A DNA stretch of 64,000 nucleotides from Clostridium sp. BSD9I1 (GCF_900185645.1 NZ_FYAM01000011.1:248001-312000); one strand, 5' to 3'; shown: positions 18,166 to 26,982, numbered from the stretch's first letter. The notes: generated by a model from the letters alone, not told the origin. Numbers and translations are program-made.

Positions 18166-18332
18166 TATTGTTTACCTATTACTTTTTCTTGTTCTCTTTG
18201 CAATACCATGTTAGATAAAGTCATGTAGAAATCTCGTTCCTCTTTGGTCTTTGCTTTCTTAAATAAGTTTTTCAAGTCGCTATATGAATAATTTAAAAAC
18301 ATATCATATAATGTATTTTTCTCAACTTCCAT
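18165..18332 (-). CDS. Small protein upstream of zeta-toxin remnant, probable antitoxin
   Basis: A 55-aa protein with a strong GGAGGAG ribosome site before ATG 18332. It is all-helical and charged: MEVEKNTLYDMFLNYSYSDL, then KKAKTKEERDFYMTLSNMV. Its stop overlaps the toxin start, as in epsilon/zeta-type antitoxin-toxin operons. With the toxin truncated it is an orphan, possibly able to neutralise related toxins elsewhere. The assignment rests on position and size, not on a recognised motif. Confidence 0.6.
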   Translation of the reverse strand: MEVEKNTLYDMFLNYSYSDLKNLFKKAKTKEERDFYMTLSNMVLQREQEKVIGKQ

Positions 18333-18441
18333 ATTAACTCCTCCAAAATCATAATATATTTGTAATGATTATATACTATCAAATAAAAATTTAAAAGTTT
18401 TTAGTTCCATATACTAATTGACCTAATTTGCAATAAAAAAT

Positions 18442-18506
18442 AAGCATAGCCTCTAAAAGCCATGCTTTATTAAAGTACGCTTACCACTTGCCACGTGAAT
18501 GACTCC
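18442..18506 (-). repeat. Dispersed terminator-box element, copy C
   Basis: Hairpin AAGCATAGCC...GCCATGCTT at 18442-18467 and a degenerate box TTACCACTTGCCACGTGAAT at 18481-18500. It lies downstream of the DUF1667 gene and would terminate the glycerol operon. A REP half site follows at 18529-18543. Confidence 0.65.
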
Positions 18507-18541
18507 ATTTCTCATTCCATTTTTACCCAGGTACCTGACCC

Positions 18542-18898
18542 CTAATCAGTACACCCTGTAGCAACAATATCCACCCCGCAGCCGCAGATGTTTTCAATAA
18601 TTACATCATATCTTTTTACAGGCGGGGTAACCTTAACCTTTTTGATTTCTTCCATGCAATCAATAAGTAATTCTTTAGGGACTGGCTTATTAGATCGAAC
18701 TGCAAGGAGTGGAGAGGTTTCACTGTCTAGTTTTACAGTTGTTGTTAAAATACGTACTGGGTGGCTAAATTCTGCTTTTGCATATTCTATACCGCGATTA
18801 CAGCTATATCCCTCTATGGATTCAATGTTATCTCCTTCTCCCTTAACGGTAATATGACAGCCTATAGGGCAAATTGTACAAATAACTTCCTTTACCAT
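18542..18898 (-). CDS. DUF1667 iron-sulfur-type protein of the glycerol-3-phosphate operon
   Basis: A 118-aa DUF1667 protein. It has paired cysteine motifs near the N-terminus (CTICPIGCHI), a further Cys in GYSCNRG and a C-terminal CGCGVD...GC, suggesting a metal or Fe-S cluster. The stop is TGA-free TAG next to a REP half site. It lies four bases after the FAD oxidoreductase gene. The family is regularly the third component of clostridial GlpA-like dehydrogenase operons, where it probably passes electrons from the flavoproteins. The biochemistry is not firmly established. Confidence 0.8.
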   Translation of the reverse strand: MVKEVICTICPIGCHITVKGEGDNIESIEGYSCNRGIEYAKAEFSHPVRILTTTVKLDSETSPLLAVRSNKPVPKELLIDCMEEIKKVKVTPPVKRYDVIIENICGCGVDIVATGCTD

Positions 18899-18902
18899 GC
18901 TG

Positions 18903-20165
18903 CTACACCTCCTTTATGATTTCTACAGTAACTTCATCACCAGAAATCTTTGATGTACTGACTTCTATACTTTCCATTTCCCCTGGGTTAATTCTTATTG
19001 CTTTTTTCTCTGCAATGACCTTTTCATTTGATGTTGCTCTAATTTTCACCTTTGTATCTGGAGCAAGTACTCGGAAGTAAAGCTTAACCTTTTCATCTTC
19101 TTCTGAAACATTAATGCTTTGAGGACATAAGTAACGAATGTTGTTTCCTGTTACTGCTTGAACTACTTTAGTGGTCTTAGGAAGTGTTCCCAGAGCATAC
19201 TTTGCTGCATAGGTACCAGCTTTAATACTTTCAACACTTACATTGTCCACCAGGTCATTTACATGAACCACATTTCCGCAAGCAAATATTGAATCTACCG
19301 AGGTCTGCATATATTGATTTACAGCTGGTCCATTTGTAATAGAGTTCATTTGTATTTCAGCTTTTCTTGTTAATTCATTTTCTGGTATTAATCCTACAGA
19401 TAAAAGTAATGTATCACACTGAATAAATTCTTCTGTTTCCTTAATTGGCTTTTTATCCTTATCAACTTCTGCAACATAAACTCCTTCTACACGTTCATTG
19501 CCAACAATTCTAGTTATTGTGTGAGAAAGTTTAAGTGGAATATTAAAATCATCAAGACATTGAACCTTATTTCTTGTGAGTCCTGCTAAGAAATCCATGA
19601 TTTCTATAACCGCTGCAACCTCTGCTCCCTCTAAGGTCATACGTCTTGCCATAATCATGCCTATATCTCCAGAGCCTAATATAACAATTTTTCTTCCCAC
19701 CATTTCATTTTGTCTGTTAACAAGCCTTTGCGCAGCCCCTGCAGTATAAATACCTGAAGGCCTTGTGCCTGGTATCATTATATTTGCCCTTGTTCTTTCA
19801 CGGCATCCCATGGATAAAACAATGCTTTTTGCAATAATCTTAGTCATGCCATTTTTAGAACTTACACATATTACTGCATTTTCTTCTGGCAAAACCTCAA
19901 GCACCATTGAATTTAACAAAACCTCAACCCCAAGACTTAAAGCCTCTTCACCAAATCTTCCTGCATATTCAGGACCTGTGAGCTCTTCCTTAAAATAAGT
20001 CAGCCCAAATCCAGGGTGAATGCACTGCTGAAGTATACCGCCTATATTAGAATCACGTTCAATAATAACTACCTTTTCTGCTCCTTCTTTTTTAGCAGCA
20101 ACCGCAGCAGAAAGTCCAGCAGGGCCACCGCCTATAATTGCCACATCACAATTTATCTCAAACAT
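18903..20165 (-). CDS. FAD-dependent pyridine-nucleotide-disulfide-type oxidoreductase of glp operon
   Basis: A 420-aa flavoprotein. An N-terminal FAD dinucleotide fold (DVAIIGGGPAGLSAAVAAKK) is followed by an ILQQCIHPGFGL Cys-containing loop, a second dinucleotide fold (KIVILGSGDIGMIMARRM) and the late FAD motif SIFACGNVVHVNDLVDNVS. The family is annotated as NAD(P)/FAD oxidoreductase and sits between GlpA-like and DUF1667 proteins. It likely forms the electron-accepting subunit during glycerol-3-phosphate oxidation. It is 15 bases downstream of the dehydrogenase gene. Confidence 0.85.
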   Translation of the reverse strand: MFEINCDVAIIGGGPAGLSAAVAAKKEGAEKVVIIERDSNIGGILQQCIHPGFGLTYFKEELTGPEYAGRFGEEALSLGVEVLLNSMVLEVLPEENAVICVSSKNGMTKIIAKSIVLSMGCRERTRANIMIPGTRPSGIYTAGAAQRLVNRQNEMVGRKIVILGSGDIGMIMARRMTLEGAEVAAVIEIMDFLAGLTRNKVQCLDDFNIPLKLSHTITRIVGNERVEGVYVAEVDKDKKPIKETEEFIQCDTLLLSVGLIPENELTRKAEIQMNSITNGPAVNQYMQTSVDSIFACGNVVHVNDLVDNVSVESIKAGTYAAKYALGTLPKTTKVVQAVTGNNIRYLCPQSINVSEEDEKVKLYFRVLAPDTKVKIRATSNEKVIAEKKAIRINPGEMESIEVSTSKISGDEVTVEIIKEV

Positions 20166-20180
20166 TTATATCCCCTCTTC

Positions 20181-21620
20181 CTATCTAGTTTTACCTACAA
20201 CCATGTATGAACCTTCATTATTTTTATTCACCTCTTCAGGGGTAATTCCAAGTTCGCGAGCAATGATTTCTAAAGCCTTAGGTCCGCAAAATCCTCCCTG
20301 ACAGCGTCCCATTCCAGCACGAACACGGCGCTTTACTGCATCCATGCTCTTTGCTCCTAAGGGCCTATTTATTGCATCAACAATTTCCCCTTCTGTTATG
20401 GTTTCACACCTACATATTATATTTCCATAAAGAGGATTTTCAGCTATTGCCTTTTCCTGCTCTTCTAAGGAAAGTTCATGAAAGCGCTTGATTCCCTTTC
20501 TCTTAGATATAAAATCCTTCTTAAACTCAGCATTCATACCGTGAGAAATCATCATTTGTGCAACATATTTTGCTATGGCAATAGATAGTGTTAATCCTGT
20601 TGAACGTACTCCTGAAAGATTTACATAGCCCTCAAGATCATCATACATATCAACATGAAGTCCTTCAGGATTTCTATTTGGACGGAGACCGCTGTATTGA
20701 GTAATGGTGTCTTTTATATTTACATTAGGTACAAGTCTCTTTACATCTTCAAAAATGCTGTCAAGTCCCTCTACAGTTACAGACTTATCAACCTTATTAT
20801 CTAAATCCTCTGCTGTTGGCCCTACAAGCATATTTCCATGAATGGTTGGACACATAAGCTTTCCCTTTGTAATTTTTGTAGGAATAGGAAGTACAATTTT
20901 ATTAACTTTACAGGATGTGTTCTTGTCCAAAATATAAAACTGTCCTCTGCGAGCTACTACTTTATAATCAGCCTTTCCAACCATAGCTGCAATTTCATCA
21001 CAATATAGAGCTGCAGCATTAATTACATAAGTAGTTTCAATGGTTTCTCCTGTGGTTTCAACGGATTTTATTTTACCGTTTTCTGTATTAATTCCTGTCA
21101 CCTTTGTATTTAAAAGAAAACTTACTCTATTGGCATTGGCATTTTCAGCTAAGGCAGTTACATATATAAATGGGTCGATAATGCTTTCACGGGGAATATA
21201 AAGTCCTCCCTTAACCTCAGGATTTAAATTTGGCTCCATTTCTAAAAGCTGCTCTGGTGAAAGATACTCCACATCATAAACTCTATTTTTAAAGGCTTTT
21301 TCTTTTATAGCTGGTAATTTTTCAAGCTGCTCATCGGTAATGGCAGGTAAAATAGCCCCTATGCGCTTAAATGGTACATCTAAATCCCTAGTAATTTCAT
21401 CATACATTGGGTTAGCTGCAACCACCAGCTCCGACTCAAGTGTTCCAGGAGTCGCATCATAACCTGTATGTATGATAGCACTGTTAGATTTTGAAGCATC
21501 TCCTCCAATATCTTCATTTTTATCAACTACAATAATATCAAGTTTATATTTTGAAAGCTCTCTTGCAGTGGCACATCCAACAGCACCAGCTCCTATAATA
21601 ACCACATCTGCTTTTAACAT
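20181..21620 (-). CDS. glpA: FAD-dependent glycerol-3-phosphate dehydrogenase-like protein with BFD-type [2Fe-2S] domain
   Basis: A 479-aa protein starting at ATG 21620, with GGGAG upstream; a TTG at 21626 is less likely. The N-terminal FAD fold is DVVIIGAGAVGCATARELSK and the DAO-family core covers about 350 residues. The last 100 residues form a BFD-like domain with NIICRCETITEGEI and GRCQGGFCGPK, whose four Cys bind a [2Fe-2S] cluster. It oxidises glycerol-3-phosphate to dihydroxyacetone phosphate. It follows glpK by about 65 bases and precedes the two partner genes. Confidence 0.85.
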   Translation of the reverse strand: MLKADVVIIGAGAVGCATARELSKYKLDIIVVDKNEDIGGDASKSNSAIIHTGYDATPGTLESELVVAANPMYDEITRDLDVPFKRIGAILPAITDEQLEKLPAIKEKAFKNRVYDVEYLSPEQLLEMEPNLNPEVKGGLYIPRESIIDPFIYVTALAENANANRVSFLLNTKVTGINTENGKIKSVETTGETIETTYVINAAALYCDEIAAMVGKADYKVVARRGQFYILDKNTSCKVNKIVLPIPTKITKGKLMCPTIHGNMLVGPTAEDLDNKVDKSVTVEGLDSIFEDVKRLVPNVNIKDTITQYSGLRPNRNPEGLHVDMYDDLEGYVNLSGVRSTGLTLSIAIAKYVAQMMISHGMNAEFKKDFISKRKGIKRFHELSLEEQEKAIAENPLYGNIICRCETITEGEIVDAINRPLGAKSMDAVKRRVRAGMGRCQGGFCGPKALEIIARELGITPEEVNKNNEGSYMVVGKTR

Positions 21621-21686
21621 AGTCAAATCTCCCTTCTATATTTAGGCATTTGGCCAGGTAAATCCTGACCAAATGTATATTATCTT

Positions 21687-23183
21687 TTAATTTTCTTCCC
21701 AGCTCTTTGCTCTCTCAACGGCTTTGTGCCAGTGATGCAATAGTTCTTCTCTCTTTTCAGCACTCATCTTAGGCTCATATCTCTTGTATAGTTTCCAGTT
21801 GCTAGAAAGCTCCTTAAGATCATGGAATTCACCAATTCCATAGGCCGCAAGATACGCTGCTCCAAGGGCTGTGGTTTCAGTAATCACAGGAACATCTACA
21901 GGAATACCTAATATATCTGCCTGGAACTGCATTAAAAAGTCATTAGCAACTGCTCCCCCATCCACTCTCATAACTTCAATTGGAATACCTGAATCCTTTA
22001 CCATAACATCAAGGTTATCCTTTACTTGATAAGCAATGCTTTCAAGGGTTGCACGAGCAATGTGCTCTCTTGTGGTTCCTCCAGTAATTCCTACAATGGT
22101 TCCCCTTGCATACTGATCCCAATGAGGTGCTGCAAGTCCTGCAAAGGCTGGAACAAAATACACTCCCCCAGTATTTTCAACGCTCTTAGCCATTTCTTCA
22201 GTTTCGCTGGCCTTTCCAATAATTTTAATTCCGTCCCTTAACCACTGAACTGCTGCACCAGCAATGTAGATACCTCCATCAAGAGCAAAGGTAATGTTTT
22301 TCCCGTTTATTCTCCAGCCAACGGTGGTTAATAATCCATTTTTAGAGTATACTGGCTTATCTCCTGTATTCATAAGCATAAAGCACCCTGTTCCATAGGT
22401 TGTCTTTACTGTTCCAGGTTCAAAGCAAGCCTGACCAAATAAAGCTGCCTGCTGATCCACAACGGAGCCGGATATAGGAATCTTTGCGCCAAAGAAATCT
22501 AGGGGATCTGTATAACCATATAATTCTGAGCTATCATGAATTTCAGGCAATATACTCTTTGGAATACCAATTGCCTTTAATATTTCATCATCCCACTCTC
22601 CTGTGTGTATATTTAAAAGCATTGTTCTTGAAGCTGTGGAGTAATCCGTTACGTGAACCTTTCCATGAGTAAGCTTCCAAATCATCCAAGTATCTAAAGT
22701 TCCAGCTATAACCTTTCCTTCAGCTATTTTATCTTTTACACCTTCAACATTATCTATAATCCATTTAATTTTTGTTGCACTAAAATAAGCATCTACCACA
22801 AGGCCTGTTTTTTCTCTAATCATGCCACCATAGTTTTTAGAAAGATCATCTGCCATTCTAGCTGTTCTTCTGTCCTGCCAAACAATTGCATTATACACAG
22901 GCTGACCTGAATATTTATCCCAAAGCATCACTGTTTCCCCTTGATTATCAAGTCCCATACATTTAATATCAGAAACAGATATATTTGCACTATTTGCTGC
23001 CATCTCAATGGATTCTAATATCTTGTTCCAAATTTCCATAGGATCGTGTTCAACCCATCCGGGATTTGGATAATATTGTGTATGCTCTTTATATCCCTTC
23101 CCAGCAATATCCCAATTTTCATCAAACAATAATGCCGTAGTCCCTGTTGTTCCTTGATCAAGACCTAAATAATACTTCCCCAT
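21687..23183 (-). CDS. glpK: Glycerol kinase
   Basis: A 498-aa FGGY-family kinase of standard length. The N-terminal phosphate loop is YLGLDQGTTGTTALLF. The glycerol-binding region has TGLVVDAYFSATKIKW and the C-terminal FGGY signature region has RVDGGAVANDFLMQFQADIL. It phosphorylates glycerol with ATP. The strong ribosome site GGGGGAGGG precedes ATG 23183. It lies 21 bases after eutH and leads into the dehydrogenase genes, so uptake, phosphorylation and oxidation form one operon. Confidence 0.95.
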   Translation of the reverse strand: MGKYYLGLDQGTTGTTALLFDENWDIAGKGYKEHTQYYPNPGWVEHDPMEIWNKILESIEMAANSANISVSDIKCMGLDNQGETVMLWDKYSGQPVYNAIVWQDRRTARMADDLSKNYGGMIREKTGLVVDAYFSATKIKWIIDNVEGVKDKIAEGKVIAGTLDTWMIWKLTHGKVHVTDYSTASRTMLLNIHTGEWDDEILKAIGIPKSILPEIHDSSELYGYTDPLDFFGAKIPISGSVVDQQAALFGQACFEPGTVKTTYGTGCFMLMNTGDKPVYSKNGLLTTVGWRINGKNITFALDGGIYIAGAAVQWLRDGIKIIGKASETEEMAKSVENTGGVYFVPAFAGLAAPHWDQYARGTIVGITGGTTREHIARATLESIAYQVKDNLDVMVKDSGIPIEVMRVDGGAVANDFLMQFQADILGIPVDVPVITETTALGAAYLAAYGIGEFHDLKELSSNWKLYKRYEPKMSAEKREELLHHWHKAVERAKSWEEN

Positions 23184-23204
23184 TTAATTACCCTCCCCCA
23201 TAAA

Positions 23205-24344
23205 TTAGGCTTCAACAGTTTTATTTTTGCTTTCATTACGTTTTTTAATTTGTGCGCTTTGTTCTATTTCAGATGAGATGTTTTTGCTCATTATAATTGC
23301 TATTGCTACAGCTATAACACCTGCTGAAAGTTTTCCAAGAACCATTGGTGTAATCATATCTGGTCTAACTCCTGCAGCAAAACCTAAATGATCTCCAAGG
23401 GCTGCTGTAGCAGGTACAAGCCATGCTGTATTTACTATTTTTCCGCGGTGATTCATGTCCTTCATCATTTTATATACTGGTATTGAATTGGCTAGTGTAA
23501 AAACAAGACCTGCTGCACTTGTTGCATCTAAACCAATTTTTCTTCCTATATTATTAAGAGGCTTATCAAGAACCTTAACTAAAATTGAAAGTATAGGGAA
23601 TGTACCAAGAAGAACTATACCAATGCTTGCTATTATTGACATACCATCCATAATTGGTGCCATACCAGGAATTATTATAACCCCTGTTATAAATTCAAAG
23701 GCTGCAGCTGCTAGTCCAATATAAATAACAACTGTAATGAATTGACCAAAAACCATAGATCCTTTAATCATTTTATTTGGAATAAACTTTAATCCCAGTG
23801 CTAGTATTACTGAAAAAATAATAACGGGAACACTGTTTTTTAAGATAAGCATTGTATCAAATTTTGCTATAAATCCGCCTATAATTGTGCCGAAAGGAAT
23901 AGCTATTAAGCCTATTAGTAAGCCTTTTGCAAAGAATGGTTGGTCTTCTTCTTCAATAAGTCCAAGGCCAACAGGAATTGAAAAAACTAAAGTACATCCA
24001 AGCATTGATGCAACAATAAGTCCTGATAAAAGACCTGCTTGTTCACTTTGTGCAAGTTCCATAGCAAGTGGATATCCTCCCATATCGTTTGCTAGTATTG
24101 CACCAAACATTGCAGGGTCAGCTCCCATAGCTGTAAATATAGGAATGATAACTGGTCCTAAAACCTTAGAGATAACAGGAGTGAGGCACACAATACCTAC
24201 CATCCCTAAAGCCAATGGACCCATAGCGCTGAAACCTTCGTCGAATTTTTCTCCTAAGCCAAACTTATTACCAATAATTTTGTCTAAAGCCCCTAGAAGA
24301 AGTCCAACAGCCATGACCCACATGATCATCTTGTCAAAGGTCAT
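23205..24344 (-). CDS. eutH: EutH-type membrane transporter in glycerol operon
   Basis: A 379-aa, about 10-helix membrane protein of the EutH family: MGADPAMFGAILANDMGGYP, then AALGDHLGFAAGVRPDMITP near the end. EutH proteins are linked to ethanolamine entry. Here no ethanolamine lyase or microcompartment gene is near. The gene is the first structural gene of a glycerol operon that lacks glpF, so it may import glycerol or a related small alcohol. Start ATG 24344 follows AGGAGGG. Three copies of a 10-base direct repeat lie just upstream. Confidence 0.85.
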   Translation of the reverse strand: MTFDKMIMWVMAVGLLLGALDKIIGNKFGLGEKFDEGFSAMGPLALGMVGIVCLTPVISKVLGPVIIPIFTAMGADPAMFGAILANDMGGYPLAMELAQSEQAGLLSGLIVASMLGCTLVFSIPVGLGLIEEEDQPFFAKGLLIGLIAIPFGTIIGGFIAKFDTMLILKNSVPVIIFSVILALGLKFIPNKMIKGSMVFGQFITVVIYIGLAAAAFEFITGVIIIPGMAPIMDGMSIIASIGIVLLGTFPILSILVKVLDKPLNNIGRKIGLDATSAAGLVFTLANSIPVYKMMKDMNHRGKIVNTAWLVPATAALGDHLGFAAGVRPDMITPMVLGKLSAGVIAVAIAIIMSKNISSEIEQSAQIKKRNESKNKTVEA

Positions 24345-24379
24345 AAATATCCCTCCTAAAATAATTATTGTTTGAAATG

Positions 24380-24427
24380 TGTATTTATGATTACTTATTA
24401 TGTATTTATATCTATATTGTATTTATG
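24380..24427 (-). promoter_or_regulatory. Three direct repeats upstream of eutH, candidate GlpR operator
   Basis: TGTATTTAT(G/A) occurs at 24380-24389, 24401-24410 and 24418-24427, spaced 21 and 17 bases, roughly one face of the helix. It lies 35-85 bases upstream of eutH. DeoR-family repressors bind repeated sites of this type, and their gene is the neighbour. It is AT-rich, so chance is possible. Confidence 0.4.
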
Positions 24428-24665
24428 TGGATTTGATAATATTACTAGAATTTTATATGTTTTTTATTTTAAATTTCTATTATTAATGTTAGAAAACATT
24501 TTCATTTAGCTAGATTTTCATATTTTTAACAATGTATATTCCTGTGGATTATTGGCCAGCTTGTACTAATTCTTTGAAATCCACAAAAGTCCACATTTAT
24601 CCGATGGATATAGGTATTCCCCATAAGCAAACCCCACCTGAATCTAAGAATCACTTGATTATAAA
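24428..24665. other. Intergenic between glpR and eutH
   Basis: No gene seen. TGTGGA/TCCACA hexamers recur (about 24427, 24543, 24581, 24590 and again upstream of glpR near 25502) and could be part of a regulator site. Confidence 0.3.
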
Positions 24666-24685
24666 AGAGCAGATTTCTCTGCTCT
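24666..24685 (-). terminator. Terminator of the regulator gene
   Basis: Perfect stem AGAGCAG/CTGCTCT followed on the minus strand by TTTTAT. It lies eight bases past the glpR stop and separates the regulator from the glycerol operon. Confidence 0.85.
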
Positions 24686-24693
24686 AAATTAAA

Positions 24694-25470
24694 TTACTTA
24701 TTATCTTTTATATCTGCAACTATAATATTCACACCTTTATTTCTTATATCTGATATTATCTTTTGGGATGCCTTATTATCTGTAACTATTGTAGTTATCT
24801 TTTCAACGCTGCATATTCTATTCATTGCAATTACGCCAAACTTACTGAAATCCGCTAAACCTATAACATTTTCTGCTCTATCAATAATGTGCCTGCGCAA
24901 ATTAGCTTCTTCTATATGATAATCTGTAATCCCTTCATCTGCTGTAATACCGCCAATACCAATTATGGCTTTATCCACATTAAACATATCCATGGATTTT
25001 TCAGCTAGAAACCCTGAGGTGGAACATTCCCCTCCTCTGACATCACCCCCAAGCATAATAACTCGTATATCCTTGTTATCTGATAAAGCTATGGCAACAG
25101 GTATTGCATTTGTCAAAACTGTTATTCCCTTCTTTTCACTTAATGCCTTTGCAAATTCCAGGGTGGTTGTCCCAACATCTATGGCAATGGTGTCCCCATC
25201 TTTAATAAGCTCAGCTGCCCTTTCTCCTATGGCCGTTTTTTCAGGTAAATGCTTCACTTCTCTAGAGGAATATTCCGGCTCCAATCCATATGCAGATTTA
25301 ATAATTGCTCCGCCATAAACCCTGCTTAAGTACCCGTTTTTCTCTAGGTACTCTAAATCACGGCGTATTGTCTCTATGGATACATTGAACAATTCACAAA
25401 GCTCGCTTACCTTTACCATTCTATCCGTTGAAATCATTTGTATTATCTTAGATCTTCTTTCATGCAGCAT
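24694..25470 (-). CDS. glpR: DeoR/GlpR-family transcriptional repressor
   Basis: A 258-aa DeoR-family regulator. The N-terminal winged helix has RRSKIIQMISTDRMVKVSEL and then FNVSIETIRRDLEYLEKNGY, the family recognition helix. The C-terminal sugar-phosphate sensor has GDTIAIDVGTTTLEFAKAL and the Lys-containing DKAIIGIGGI. I place the start at ATG 25470, seven bases after GGGAGG; the GTG just before is possible. It lies directly upstream of eutH-glpK and presumably responds to glycerol-3-phosphate. Confidence 0.88.
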   Translation of the reverse strand: MLHERRSKIIQMISTDRMVKVSELCELFNVSIETIRRDLEYLEKNGYLSRVYGGAIIKSAYGLEPEYSSREVKHLPEKTAIGERAAELIKDGDTIAIDVGTTTLEFAKALSEKKGITVLTNAIPVAIALSDNKDIRVIMLGGDVRGGECSTSGFLAEKSMDMFNVDKAIIGIGGITADEGITDYHIEEANLRRHIIDRAENVIGLADFSKFGVIAMNRICSVEKITTIVTDNKASQKIISDIRNKGVNIIVADIKDNK

Positions 25471-25743
25471 CACATTACCTCCCGTTGTGCACTTACATAA
25501 ATTCCACAGACTTTCAAATAAAAAATCGATATAATAATGTATAATATAAAATTAACTTGTTAAATATTAATCATATTAATCCCATCAATTCCAAAACTAT
25601 ATTTTCATTTTACCATATTATGGATAAAGTTTCTATATTCATCATCTTTAGCATGGTTAATAACTATTTATGTTATGAACCGAATGCAAGGCATCATATT
25701 ATTAAATTGCCTTTAAAAATTAAAATGATAATAATATCTTTAC
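25471..25743. other. Intergenic, promoter region of the regulator gene
   Basis: AT-rich region upstream of glpR. A -10-like TATATT/TATACAT on the minus strand lies about 75-85 bases before the start. No gene is evident. Confidence 0.35.
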
Positions 25744-25777
25744 AACTAAAAAAGAAGCGAGATTGCTCTCACTTCTT
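25744..25777 (-). terminator. Terminator of second repeated family, copy 1
   Basis: AACTAAA followed by the hairpin AGAAGCGAG...CTCACTTCT (stem 25753-25776). Nearly the same 33 bases recur at 48361-48393. It is placed to end transcription of the small gene at 25888-26112. Confidence 0.7.
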
Positions 25778-25851
25778 ACTCATATATATAGACTGTCATG
25801 GTTCCGTCTCCATTATATATAAGCTTTGTCAAGCTGTGAAAATGGATACAT

Positions 25852-25878
25852 CTTGCCACTTGCCATGTGGGTGGCACC
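25852..25878 (-). repeat. Dispersed box, copy D (no AAGCATG hairpin)
   Basis: CTTGCCACTTGCCATGTGGG and GTGGCACC, 10 bases past the stop of the gene at 25888. Here it is paired with the different terminator at 25744-25777. Confidence 0.7.
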
Positions 25879-25887
25879 TAATAAATT

Positions 25888-26112
25888 TTAATTCAAAATA
25901 GCTTTATCAATAAACTCTCCAACACTATTTACTATATTGAAAGGTTCATACTCCTTCCACATTTCTAAATTAGATAATAATACAACCTGTTTATCCCTGC
26001 CTTGTAATTTGTAATTTAACAAATCATCTATCATATCTACCTCTTTAGAATCATTTGAGCCATAAACTAATGATCCTACTGAATTGAAATTTTTAACTAA
26101 TATATAATACAT
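25888..26112 (-). CDS. Small protein encoded with RelA/SpoT-type synthetase
   Basis: A 74-aa acidic protein of unknown family (MYYILVKNFNSVGSLVYGSN at its start), with no membrane segment. The ribosome site AGGAGG is inside the preceding synthetase gene, and the two genes overlap by 16 bases, so their products are made together. In toxSAS systems a small antitoxin gene is overlapped with the synthetase gene, which makes an antitoxin or regulator role possible. I see no supporting motif. Confidence 0.6.
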   Translation of the reverse strand: MYYILVKNFNSVGSLVYGSNDSKEVDMIDDLLNYKLQGRDKQVVLLSNLEMWKEYEPFNIVNSVGEFIDKAILN

Positions 26113-26678
26113 TTTTCTAGTGCCTCCTTAAAATCTTCTTCATTATTTATAACACCATTATCGTATAATTCTTTTAATTTTATTCCTATAGTATTATCCT
26201 TATATTTATATACATATTTATGAAGCCACATATTAAATATATAATCTCTTTCAGTAAAAAACTGTACTTCTATTGGATAATGATAATTACTTTTCTTGTA
26301 ATAAATATGGTATCCTCTATATCCATCATCATTTTTCTTACCATTTGTCATATCTACATGTTTTATATTATCATCATTTAAATCTATATTATAATTTGAA
26401 ACTATAACTCTAATTCCTAAAATATCATTAAAACATGAACCTATTTCTTTACTTGGATAATATCTGTCATATTTAAGTTTTATAGATTGTAACGATTTAA
26501 TTCTATAGGTATAATCATCTAATAATCTTCTTCTCTTCTTTAAAAATACCCTATAATCATTAAGTTCTTCCATTAAAACTTCTTTATCTACTTTTCTAAG
26601 TGTATTTTTTAAATTCTTACCTAACTTTGTTTCATAGCTTATTGCATCTAAGGTTCTAATCAATTTATTATTTTCCAC
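26097..26678 (-). CDS. RelA/SpoT-domain nucleotide (p)ppGpp-type synthetase
   Basis: A 193-aa single-domain RelA/SpoT synthetase. The substrate-binding segment RIKSLQSIKLKYDRYY, the metal-binding Asp in FNDILGIRVIV, the GYRGYHIYYK loop and EVQFFTERDYIFN with its catalytic Glu-Gln are all present. There is no hydrolase domain. Such small synthetases make (p)ppGpp, ppApp or pyrophosphorylate tRNA (toxSAS/FaRel/CapRel). The overlapping 74-aa gene and the defence neighbourhood favour a toxin-antitoxin or phage-sensing role over housekeeping stringent response. Start ATG 26678 follows GGGAGAAATAG. Confidence 0.8.
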   Translation of the reverse strand: MENNKLIRTLDAISYETKLGKNLKNTLRKVDKEVLMEELNDYRVFLKKRRRLLDDYTYRIKSLQSIKLKYDRYYPSKEIGSCFNDILGIRVIVSNYNIDLNDDNIKHVDMTNGKKNDDGYRGYHIYYKKSNYHYPIEVQFFTERDYIFNMWLHKYVYKYKDNTIGIKLKELYDNGVINNEEDFKEALEKCIIY

Positions 26679-26950
26679 TATTTCTCCCTCTTTTGCATAC
26701 AGGCTTATAAATAAAATTTTATTTATATTAACTCCATTTTATATTTAATCTTTATATGATTATAGCATAAATTACTTCAAAAGATTAAGTACATTTATAA
26801 TAATTACTCTTCATTAAGAAAACTATAATTAGCTTTCTTCTTAGCATATAAGGTAATATATAACTTGTCTATTTGGTGAATCATCTCACCTCAAATTTCA
26901 CATATATATTCTAATGCTATGTAGTTTATATGGTAATTTTACATAAAAAA
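26679..26950. other. Intergenic, promoter region of the synthetase gene
   Basis: No gene or repeat recognised apart from an AT-rich stretch (about 26915-26945) resembling the left flank of other terminator-box elements, for example 28180-28210. Confidence 0.35.
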
Positions 26951-26982
26951 TAGCTAGCAAATCTCATTTGATTTTACTAGCT
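26951..26982 (-). terminator. Terminator of the DUF1016 gene
   Basis: On the minus strand AGCTAGTAAAATC pairs with GATTTGCTAGCT, followed by ATTTTTTAT. About 60 bases after the stop. Confidence 0.75.

Noticed and set aside
23205-24344. Ethanolamine utilisation locus
   Set aside because: No eutA/B/C, microcompartment shell or B12 genes nearby; the operon is clearly for glycerol-3-phosphate.
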